A DNA stretch of 64,000 nucleotides from Ophiobolus disseminans (taxonomy: Eukaryota; Ascomycota; Dothideomycetes; Pleosporales; Phaeosphaeriaceae): positions 1,631,531 to 1,695,530 of the forward strand of contig MU006219.1 in the NCBI GenBank assembly GCA_010093685.1, read 5' to 3'. Shown piece by piece: positions 55,929 through 64,000 of the stretch (position 1 is its first letter; each line of letters opens with the position of its first letter). Below the pieces are notes generated by a model that was not told where the DNA came from, searched no databases, and worked only from the letters and a program-made list of their open reading frames with translations. The position numbers and the translations under genes were made by a program.

Positions 55929-57417
55929 CTACATAATGACTTCGTTTGACACATCCTACTCACATGTTAGCAAGACATTTGTGTACGGGGATGCATGCAA
56001 CTTACCCTCTTCAACTCCTTGTACGGCAAGCAGACACAGTTCTGCACACGAACCTCATCCGCGACGGCGCACTCCTTGCCCAGAATGGTGATGCTCTGTA
56101 CCTTGACACCGTTTTTGATGATGCTAGTGCTGTGGCTGGTGACAGGGGTGGGTGTACCCTCGACACGCGCCCACGCACCGACCTTGCTGTGCCAGCCAAT
56201 GATGCTGTACATGACACATGCGTCGTGCTTGATCTCAGAGTCCTCCAGGACAATGGACTCCTTGACGCGGACACCAGCGCCGATGTGTACACGAGGCCCG
56301 ATGGAGACGTTGGGGCCGAGCTTCGCTGTTGGGTCGACATGGGCTGAGGGGTGGATGAAGACGGGTGGGAGGATGTTTGCAGATGGAGCAGCGAGCTCCT
56401 CGGATCCTGACTGGAAGGCCTTCAGGAGGTACAGGGCATTTGCTGGCACAGCGGAGCCAGCGGTCTTGATCTGACGCCAGAAGTCCTTGGTCTCGAGGAC
56501 GAAGAACTGCCTGCTGTCCGCAACATCGGACAGCACATCCTGCTCCAACCGGATGACAGCGTTCTCCTTGTTCTCATCATCGTCATCGGCCTGGAAAAAG
56601 GAGGACTCGAGGTTCTCGGACGAGGGGTAGGATAGTAGTCGTGGGCGCTCGGTGCGTCGCTTGATGGCACTGCGGATGGCGGGGAAGATGCACTCGGTCG
56701 CGAAGAGGTAGACTCCGCAGTTGATGAGGTTGGAGATGTGCGACTCGGGCTTCTCGACGTAGTGGAGGACGCGCTTGGTGTGCGCATCCGAGACGATGCA
56801 TCCAAAGTTTGTCGCCGCGTCGTTGGCGACCCTCGTACCCAGCATTACCGCCTCGGCATCCTTGTCCTCGAACAGCTTGAGCATCTCCGCCAGCGGGAAT
56901 GATGAGCAGACATCGGCGTTAAGCACGAAGAGCTTGTCTGGCTTGCCCTTGAGTATGACATCTCGGAAGTGGTATAGACCTCCTGCCGTGCCCAATGCCT
57001 GGTATTCTCGAAGGTACTTGACGCTCAAGTGTGGGAAGTTGTTCGAGACAGAGTTGATGAAGGGCTGGAAGACGGATTCCTCGTAGTAGCCCACAATGAA
57101 GACTTCCTTGACCTCGGGAACGCTGGTGATAGCGCGGAAGCAATGCTCGATAATGGGGTGACCTGCGACAGGGAAGAGCGGCTGTTGTAGCATTAGCGGG
57201 TGAGGACGGGCCAGGTATTTTGGGGTGCAGCTTACCTTGGGCAATTCCATAGACAGAGGCCTGAACCGGGTGCCTCGGGATGGTCCGCCAACCTGTAGTG
57301 GTGAGTATGCGCTCCTTCTGAAGGTTTTGACCATGTACATACCAAAATAACGGCCTTGGTGGAGCCACCAGAATGGGACTTGGACCGCACGGCGAGGGAG
57401 GGCGGCTGTAGACTCAT
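55929..57417 (-). CDS. GMPPA-type mannose-1-phosphate guanylyltransferase homologue
   Basis: Exons 57417-57343, 57292-57236, 57181-56006 and 55955-55929 give 444 residues. The tiny last exon encodes DVSNEVIM, the typical end of this family. The nucleotidyltransferase domain starts KAVILVGGPSRGTRFRPLSM and continues PLFPVAGHPIIEHCFRAI, LGTAGGLYHFRDVI and VLNADVCSSF. The C-terminal left-handed beta helix (about residues 320-430) shows the hexapeptide pattern (VFIHPSAHVDPTAKLGPNVS). An acidic insertion (FQADDDDENKEN) is present. Animal GMPPA homologues are regulatory partners of the catalytic GMPPB. The GGPSRGTRFRPL loop is intact, so some activity cannot be excluded. It feeds or controls GDP-mannose for cell-wall mannan. 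Confidence 0.93.
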
Positions 57418-58065
57418 ATTTGCAACTTCTATTATTTCTAGAGGTATGTGTGATTCTGGGTACTCCCGGAGAGTCTTGGGGGGAGTTCAGGGGTGTTGGG
57501 GGAGCAATTGCGGATCTGGCCGTCAAAGGGACAGCTGGTGGACCCTGGAATTCGAGACCATGTGGGCGGTGAGATTTCTTGGCGCGGGCGCATCGTCAGG
57601 TGCGTCGAAAATCGCCGTCTCCATCCCTCTTGTCACACTTACTACGTGAAGTGTCATCCAATACGAAGCCGTATCGGGAGCATGCATCAGCACTGTTTTC
57701 CGCTTAGTGGCGACCCGTAGTCTGTGCAACTTCAGCAATCCCAGATAGGTACATTGTTTTCAGATGATGCCCGAGAAAGGTTTCAGTGCTTGAATCCAAG
57801 AACATGGGGAGCTCTCTTTTGAGTAAACTCTCTCATCTTTGTACCCAACTTCCGTCCTCGACTAACATATCAGCCTAACTACAAACGATCCAAACGACCG
57901 TATCTGCTTCTCACGTTATTCACAATACTCTAGCGCAAATCATACAAAAACTCCCGAATCACTCTGCGCTTTGAAAGACACATCTAATGGCGGTCTGAAA
58001 GTGAAGTGAGCACGAAAAGAATGTGCTTGTCTACCTATTTGTACAATCATTACATTACACTTCTT
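57418..58065. other. Intergenic; nothing seen
   Basis: 650 bp containing the promoter of the GMPPA homologue and the 3' flank of the methyltransferase gene, both on the - strand. No open frame has support. Confidence 0.5.
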
Positions 58066-59068
58066 CTATGCTGGCTTGACACCCTTGTGTATTGCCGCAA
58101 TACCGTTCGTCAAGTCTTCCCAGCCCTTGCCCGGGACAAGGAAGCCCGCATCTTGGATCATGTCCCTGAACTCCGTCTGGCTAGGGAAGCGCGCAATGCT
58201 CTCGACGAGGTACTGGTAGCTATCGCGGTCTCCTGCAACTAATTGACCAATGAGCGGAATAGCGCCAAAACTCCATCGCTGGTACACGGCGTCGAAAAGC
58301 GGGTTGTTGACCTTTGAGAACTCCAGACACGCGAATACACCGCCTGGCTTGAGGACTCGGAAAGCCTCCTTGAGCGCGACTTCCTTGTGTGTGAAGTTCC
58401 TGATCCCGAAAGCGACGGTGTACAGATCGATGCTGTTATCCGGAATCATATCCAGCTTTTCTGCATTCGCCTCGACGAACTTCAGTCTCGGTGTTCGCGC
58501 GTACGGTGTCTGGAGTGCGCGCTTCTTGCCCTCTGTCAACATATCTGGGTTGATATCCGCCACTGTGACTTTGGTGTGCGCGTCATTGTTTATTGTCGAA
58601 GCGTGATCTAGCATGCGAAATGCGATGTCGCCGGTTCCTCCTGCAATGTCTAGTATGTTCCAGCCCTTATCTCCCGAAGGCGATGCTGTGAGTGGGTTGC
58701 GGCCGGGGTTGAGGTTCCGTACGAAGTGGTCTTTCCAGAGGCGGTGGATGCCAAGGGACATGAAGTCGTTCATGGAGTCGTAGGATGAGGCGACAGAGGA
58801 GAAGACGGCGCCGACTGTGCTAAGTAAGTTACAATGACTAGACAACAAGATAGAATCAATGCCCACCTCTCTGCTCCTTCAGCGCCTCCGCGACCGTCTC
58901 AAAGCCGAAATGTGTGGTTCCGCGTACATCTTGCGGAGGCTTCGGAGGTGGCGTCTGCTGCTGTGCTTGTCTGATCGAGCACGAGAAACACCTATAAGGC
59001 TCTCTCGCTATCCTCCTCTTACTCCCCGCCAGCAATTGGCGCCCTATCTGTGTTCGTGATGCCTGCAT
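58066..59068 (-). CDS. COQ5: Ubiquinone biosynthesis C-methyltransferase
   Basis: Exons 59068-58867 and 58814-58066 (52-bp intron) give 316 residues. A basic mitochondrial presequence (MQASRTQIGRQLLAGSKRRI) precedes TTHFGFETVAEALKEQRVGA. Class-I SAM methyltransferase motifs follow: NILDIAGGTGDIAFRML, VTVADINPDMLTEGK and IPDNSIDLYTVAFGIRNF. The C-terminal block VLKPGGVFACLEFSKVNNPL is the UbiE signature. It methylates C2 of the DDMQH2 ring in the matrix-side CoQ synthome. The shorter start (59068) is preferred over 59137 because the presequence begins cleanly there. It is divergent from the BCKDH E1-alpha gene with only 212 bp between start codons. Confidence 0.96.
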
Positions 59069-59280
59069 GCTCGCGTGGCGGATGGGATGGAATATCGAGG
59101 ATCGCTTGGCGTGAGCTTTCTCGATGCGCGATGGCACGTGCCATGCTCGCTAGGAACCGCTGACGTTTGTCTGGGGAAGGAGCGACCAGTGCCGACGCTG
59201 GCCGGCGTACCGAGCCTCCATTCACGACCCCGGATTTGCGATATACCCACGCTTTCCGCACGAAAATGTAGTTGGCAAAC
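59069..59280. promoter_or_regulatory. Compact bidirectional promoter, COQ5 and BCKDH E1-alpha
   Basis: The start codons are only 212 bp apart and face outward. Both products go to mitochondria. No TATA box is visible on either strand. A GCACGTGCC palindrome at about 59133-59141 is a candidate bHLH site. Confidence 0.5.
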
Positions 59281-60821
59281 ATGTCGTTTCGTTTCACTTC
59301 ACGCAGATTACGGATACAGAAGCTTTTTGGCGCGCAGGCATGTCTCAATGGCTCAAGACCAGCAGCAAACATTCCGTTGCGGCAGACATGCCGAGGTGTT
59401 GCTTCGACGGCGAGTGCTGAGAAGTGAGTTGTTCGTAGGACTCGGATGAGACGAAAGTACTAACAGAAGATATAGGGTCCTCTTTCCTGGCGCGCTGAAC
59501 AGCGAGTTCACTGATAAATTAAACTTTATACAACCATCACAACAGGAAGCCATACCGACGTACCGTGTGATGAACCAGTATGGGGAGATAATAGACAAGG
59601 AAATTGGAGTAGACACGGAAGATGAAGAAGCTATACAAATATACAAGAACATGGTTAAGCGTCAGTCGCGTTGAGTTGATGCTCTGTACTTGGACTGACC
59701 ATGCACAGTGAGCGTAATGGACCTGCTCATGTTCGAGGCACAACGGCAAGGTAGACTAAGTTTCTACATGGTAATACCCCCGAAACATCTTAATTGCTCA
59801 TGGCTAAGAGTATCAGGTCTCAGCAGGCGAAGAAGGCATATCCATAGGCTCCGCCAGCGCCCTCCACCCCAGCGACGTAGCCTTCTGCCAATACCGCGAA
59901 GCCGGCGTCTACCTGCAACGCGGCTTCCAGCTCTCCGACTTCATGAACCAGCTCTTCGCCAACTGCAAAGACAACGGTCTCGGCCGCAACATGCCCGTCC
60001 ACTACGGCAGCAAAGAACTCAACATCCACACCATCTCTTCCACCCTCGCAACCCAAATCCCCCACGCCGCCGGCGCCGCCTACGCTCTCAAGATGCAAAA
60101 CATGCAGAACCCGAACCAAGACCAACGCGTGGCCGTATGCTACTTCGGCGAAGGCGCAGCCTCAGAAGGCGACTTCCACGCCGCCCTCAATATCGCCGCC
60201 ACCCGACAAGTCCCCTGCATCTTCATCTGCCGCAACAACGGCTACGCCATCTCGACGCCCACATCCGACCAGTACCGCGGTGACGGCATCGCCTCGCGCG
60301 GCGCGGGCTACGGCATCGCAACGCTCCGCGTAGACGGAAACGACATCTTCGCCGTCCGCCGCGCAACAAAAGTCGCCCGCCAACTCGCCCTCACCAACGG
60401 CGGTCAACCCGTCCTCATCGAAATGATGGCCTACCGCGTCGGCCACCACAGCACATCCGACGACTCCTTCGCGTACCGCCAACGCGTCGAAGTCGAAGAT
60501 TGGAAACGTCGCGACAATCCCATCACACGCTTGCGCAAGTGGCTCGAGAGCCGTCAGCTATGGGACGATGCGCAGGAAAAGGAGTTACGGAGTGGCACGC
60601 GCAAGGAAGTTCTGCGCGCGTTTGAAGATGCGGAGAAGGAGAAGAAACCCAGTTTGCGCAATGCGTTTGTGGATGTGTGGGAGGAGTTGACGCAGGAGCA
60701 GAGGGCGCATGTGAGGGAGATGAGGGATGTTGTGCGGAGGTATCCGCGCGAGTATGATGTTGAGGGGTTTGAGGGGGGGTTGGGGGGGTTGGATGAGCTT
60801 GTTGAGGGGAAGAGGGAGTAG
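59281..60821 (+). CDS. Branched-chain 2-oxoacid dehydrogenase E1 alpha subunit
   Basis: Exons 59281-59423, 59476-59660, 59709-59770 and 59817-60821 give 464 residues. The presequence MSFRFTSRRLRIQKLFGAQA is basic and suits mitochondrial import. Conserved parts include IPTYRVMNQYGEIID, GRLSFYMVSAGEEGISIGSA and MPVHYGSKELNIHTISSTLA. The TPP motif runs from GEGAASEGDF to CRNNGYAIST. The phosphorylation loop YRVGHHSTSDDSFAYR is intact, so kinase control of activity is possible. It decarboxylates the keto acids of Leu, Ile and Val in the matrix as part of BCKDH. The E1-beta and E2 genes are not in this window. Confidence 0.96.
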
Positions 60822-61164
60822 AGAGGTGGGTTTGAGACGGGGGAAGAAGGATGTCGCTTTGCATCGTAGAACTGCTCTTAGAAATTTGTTTTATCAAGCG
60901 ATAGTCATCAAGACGCAAATCTACATCTCATGATATCCCTGACCGCTATCCTCCCATCTTCCCTCTCTCTCTCCCATCCCTTAGTCCAACATATCAACCA
61001 CAACCACAACCACTTATCCTCCTTCCCGCCCCGTCCCGCCCGTCCCGCCCGCCCGTCCACCACGGTACTCCAGCACCAGCACCAAACCTAACCGACTAGC
61101 AAACCTATCCAGCCCCACCAAACCACAACACACACGGTGCCGATACAACGTTCCACCACAGTAT
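60822..61164. other. Convergent 3' region; nothing seen
   Basis: 340 bp between the BCKDH E1-alpha stop (+) and the RAD4 stop (-). It contains CT-rich and CCCGTCCCGCC-type simple sequence near 61025-61060. No gene is seen. Confidence 0.5.
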
Positions 61165-64000
61165 CTACGTAGCATCAACCAACCAATCGGGGTCAGCGTC
61201 TTCGTCTTCTGGGTCTTCGAGCGGGAGGGACGTTGTGGATGATGGTGGGGAGGAAGATGGTGAAGACATTGCCGTGTCGATGTTGTGGGGAGGGGAATTT
61301 GGAGGAGGGTGAAGGGATGCTTGGATAGCTTGAGTGGTTTCGACGTCTTTGTCCTCGTCTTCATTCTCAGCGATGAAGCCTCCAGCCTGATCTGCTGCGC
61401 CATCCTGTTGCCCTCGATGAGCCTTGCTGTTCGACGGTCCAGCTTCAGCTTCGTCATCACGAATGAATCCTCCACCATCGTTTTCGGAGTCTTCTTCTTC
61501 GAGTATGTAATCCTCTGCAAAGCTGCTTCGCCGCCGTGGACGGAGTGTTTGTGATTCCAGGATTGAGCTTTCGAAGCTGTGTTCGCGGATTAACATAGGG
61601 CCTCTGCTTTGAGCGGCGTTGGTTTCGGCGGGTTCTGGTATGAAACCTCCACCGGCATCGTCTTCCTCTTCGGCCATGAAGCCACCGCCATAGTCCTGCT
61701 CTGGTGGCTCGTAGTTTCGACTGGTTCGAGTTGGTTGCGCGAAATCTGCTTCATCTGGGAAGAATCCGCCCGCCATTTCTTTCTCCACCATTTGCTTGTC
61801 CTGCTTATCGATCTCATCCTGTACATCTAGCACCGGCCCTTTTTCGCCATCAATCTCAATAGCGTTGACTCTCTGTGCGATGCGCAAGCCAAGGAAGAAG
61901 CGTCGCCAGAGCCGGAGCGACTCTCGAGTGCGTGCGGCATTAGCGGCTTCTTCTTGTGCGTAGATCATGCCGTCGATGACTTCTTGCACTGCTTCTGCAT
62001 ATTCTGACGCAACGACTACACCCTGCACGATAGCAGTGCCGTGGCGGCCTTTGAAAGAAAAACCAGTCACGGCGTCGGCGTAATCAACGCCAACGATACG
62101 TGCGGCTTTCGACGCCAGCTTATGCCGCATGTGTGTTCCTCCTGGCGGACACATCGAAGGGACGTAGAGATCGAGGTTGCCGTACGCATTGCGAGGAACG
62201 CGTCCTCTGACTACTGGCGGCGGGATGTACAGCTGAGTCTGGAACTCTGCATACAATCCTGCGCCGACCTCATCTTGTTGCTCATCCACGTCCATATCTG
62301 GGCCGATAGACATTTGCCTCACCTTCTTCGGCTTCGCGTGCTTGAGCGGCTGTTCGCCGTCCTTGACATCCTGGCCCATGCGATACCACTTATCTGCACT
62401 GCGGACAACGTGCACATTCTTTCGACGGTAGATGGACTCCATTTTGGGATTCATGCCACTGCCCACGTTGACTTTACCAACTGGCTCCAATGGATGTATG
62501 ACTTCATTGTGCTTTAGATGCCGCTCAAGAACATATACAGGATGGTCTTTGAAATCCTGCACGTTCTTGGGTACGCCCTCGGACGCCTCCTTACGGGCCA
62601 GAGCAGCATCCTCAACTTGGTCTCTGTCAAGTGGTCTTCTTCGTTCGAAGAATCTTGTCGTACGCCGCCACCAGTCAGCGCCGTGCGGTGTGCATTCGAC
62701 ACGGAGCTTGCGAGTCTTGGCACTATATGCCTTTGCGTATCGCCGCGTGACGTCTTTCGAGGTGTAGTCTTCTTCGAACGCGATTGCATAGGTCAGACTA
62801 TTTTGCGCAAAGCTGAGTGGTGGCTCCAGTTTCTCGGGAGAGTTGACTGTGAAGGTCGAGTGTGTATCTATGGCGACCCACTTCTGATGGGCGGCATTGA
62901 AGGCTTCCACCCAATACACCGGATATGGTGTGTGGTATGCTTTTTGTTTCTGTGGGGCTACGCCTGTCTTGTTGAGGACAGCGTGCCGTTCTCCCATCAC
63001 ACGCTCCAACCGCGACAGCTTCTTTGGCCGAGCTGCAGCACTGGGATGAGGGCTGCTAGGAGACGCATCATCGTGCCGGTTGTAAGGATCTACGACTATC
63101 ATGTTCTTCTGGGTGCCAGTTTTCTGGGGGGTAGAAGGTTGCGCAGAGGATGCGAAGGGTAGAGGTTGCAACGAGCATACCAGCCTGGCCTCAACACCAA
63201 TCCCGCGGAGCAGTGCACAAAAAAGCTGGGTACCCACATCCTGTGACCCCTGCAATATATGGGCTGTGTTACGAAAGTCGTCTTTGTCCATAGGGTCATC
63301 AAGATCATCAAAGTCGGAAAAGGGCCGGATGTCTGCATCTGCTTCCGCCCACTTTGGCTTGTACATGCCCTGGGCCGTCAATTTGAAGCGCTTCGACCAC
63401 AGCGTCTTTAGCTCGTTCATGCCGTCAACAAAGCGCTTTGACGCTGAGTACTGTGTTAGATCTGGGTTCGGTACCAGATTCAGCAGGGTCTTTGGTGGCA
63501 CCAACTTGCGTAGCGTAGTCTGTACCCGCAAGTCGTTGCACCACGCATTCCGCCGATGCACGTGGTAGAGCAGGCAAAGAACGTGCATCTTGTGGATGTC
63601 TAGGCGCTTCTTCTTGTCGACAGAAGTGATGGCGCGCCTGCGAAGCTTTCTTTTCACACTCATCTCTTCACTCTTATTACCCCCAATGGTGATGGAGATG
63701 TCGGCCACTTGCGGTGTGACCTGCGCAACCTCGTCTTGCTCGTCGGTATCGGACCCATCTGCAAGCGCATCTTCCCACTCCTCATCGCTGCCATCTGACT
63801 CGTCAGAGTCCACTATAGTCTGCCGCTGGCGTCCGTTGGCGGGTGTGACATCGCGAGATCTGGGTCGAGTGGCGTCAAGTAATTGTACTTGACTGTGGGA
63901 CGGGCCTTGCCTCGGCTGCGGAGACGCCTTTACCCGCGATGGTACCGGCGATGCCACCTCCCGCACTCGTTCAGACGAGGTTTTGGTTGGCGGTTGTGGT
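61165..64000 (-). CDS. DNA damage recognition protein RAD4/XPC (5' end outside window)
   Basis: The frame is open through the window's right edge, so the N-terminus is missing; 944 complete codons are visible. An acidic Ser/Asp N-terminal part leads to the transglutaminase-like fold (GTQLFCALLRGIGVEARLVC, YWVEAFNAAHQKWVAIDTHS). Then come BHD1 (WWRRTTRFFERRRPL to HNEVIHPLEPVGKV), BHD2 (ESIYRRKNVHVVRSADKWYR) and BHD3 (RVPRNAYGNLDLYVPSMCPP to GFSFKGRHGTAIVQGVVV). It opens damaged DNA and recruits TFIIH in nucleotide excision repair, with Rad23. The last 230 residues form an acidic tail with five copies of a GGF(I/M/F) motif. The last residues are PDWLVDAT. Confidence 0.93.
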   Translation of the reverse strand, partial: PQPPTKTSSERVREVASPVPSRVKASPQPRQGPSHSQVQLLDATRPRSRDVTPANGRQRQTIVDSDESDGSDEEWEDALADGSDTDEQDEVAQVTPQVADISITIGGNKSEEMSVKRKLRRRAITSVDKKKRLDIHKMHVLCLLYHVHRRNAWCNDLRVQTTLRKLVPPKTLLNLVPNPDLTQYSASKRFVDGMNELKTLWSKRFKLTAQGMYKPKWAEADADIRPFSDFDDLDDPMDKDDFRNTAHILQGSQDVGTQLFCALLRGIGVEARLVCSLQPLPFASSAQPSTPQKTGTQKNMIVVDPYNRHDDASPSSPHPSAAARPKKLSRLERVMGERHAVLNKTGVAPQKQKAYHTPYPVYWVEAFNAAHQKWVAIDTHSTFTVNSPEKLEPPLSFAQNSLTYAIAFEEDYTSKDVTRRYAKAYSAKTRKLRVECTPHGADWWRRTTRFFERRRPLDRDQVEDAALARKEASEGVPKNVQDFKDHPVYVLERHLKHNEVIHPLEPVGKVNVGSGMNPKMESIYRRKNVHVVRSADKWYRMGQDVKDGEQPLKHAKPKKVRQMSIGPDMDVDEQQDEVGAGLYAEFQTQLYIPPPVVRGRVPRNAYGNLDLYVPSMCPPGGTHMRHKLASKAARIVGVDYADAVTGFSFKGRHGTAIVQGVVVASEYAEAVQEVIDGMIYAQEEAANAARTRESLRLWRRFFLGLRIAQRVNAIEIDGEKGPVLDVQDEIDKQDKQMVEKEMAGGFFPDEADFAQPTRTSRNYEPPEQDYGGGFMAEEEDDAGGGFIPEPAETNAAQSRGPMLIREHSFESSILESQTLRPRRRSSFAEDYILEEEDSENDGGGFIRDDEAEAGPSNSKAHRGQQDGAADQAGGFIAENEDEDKDVETTQAIQASLHPPPNSPPHNIDTAMSSPSSSPPSSTTSLPLEDPEDEDADPDWLVDAT

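Overview
This 64 kb window looks like chromosomal DNA of a filamentous ascomycete, most likely a dothideomycete such as a Pleosporales species. That placement is inferred from gene style and is not proven. Protein genes are dense and lie on both strands. Introns are few and short, mostly 46-60 bp, with GTAnGT donors, CTAAC/CTGAC branch sites and YAG acceptors. One spliced nuclear tRNA gene is present. I found no CRISPR array, IS element, transposon ORF or RIP-like AT-rich block.

Layout. 1-35 kb: an acidic protein of unknown function (743-3548); adenylosuccinate lyase (3811-5445, -); a SidF-type siderophore acyltransferase (6274-7908, -) divergent from mitochondrial Mn-SOD (8439-9235, +); a 1032-aa protein with a Met-rich tail (9654-12752, -); a TFP11/NTR1-type G-patch splicing factor (13222-15339, +); a single-pass membrane protein (16631-18001, +); a PDK1/Pkh kinase with PH domain (19828-22489, -), divergent from a 1013-aa low-complexity protein (23458-26499, +); a 7.4 kb gene-free island (26500-33862); and histidinol-phosphate aminotransferase (33863-35274, -).

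35-64 kb: tRNA-Glu(CTC) with an intron (35781-35875, +); bleomycin hydrolase (36386-38083, -); a tetraspan membrane protein (38968-39714, +); a secreted SurE-like phosphatase (40800-41854, +); a protein pairing a possible NYN-like domain with CCCH zinc fingers (42653-44469, +); a large low-complexity ORF (45406-47960, -) behind NOT4 (48538-51134, -); complex I 30-kDa subunit (51497-52471, +); a DUF1349-type protein (53196-53914, +); a 2OG-Fe(II) oxygenase (54078-55289, -); a GMPPA-type nucleotidyltransferase (55929-57417, -); COQ5 (58066-59068, -) divergent from the BCKDH E1-alpha gene (59281-60821, +); and RAD4/XPC (61165-64000, -), which is cut by the window end.

Most genes are housekeeping and are not a pathway cluster. 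Mitochondrial metabolism recurs (SOD2, 30-kDa complex I subunit, COQ5, BCKDH E1-alpha), as does mRNA biology (TFP11, NOT4, CCCH protein).

The most unusual region is 26.5-33.9 kb. It has no credible gene, yet it is not random. ATG triplets recur about every 43-50 bp on the + strand. Each starts a degenerate unit: ATG, about 17 pyrimidine-rich bases, CCAAA or CGAA, then about 18 variable bases. At least seven TATA modules (around 28310, 29069, 29842, 31531, 31933, 32291, 33098) interrupt the array. In six of the seven the first ATG lies 81-89 nt after the TATA box. The period is not a multiple of three, so an ordinary protein repeat is unlikely. I read the island as a diverged family of promoter-plus-repeat transcription units of unknown product.
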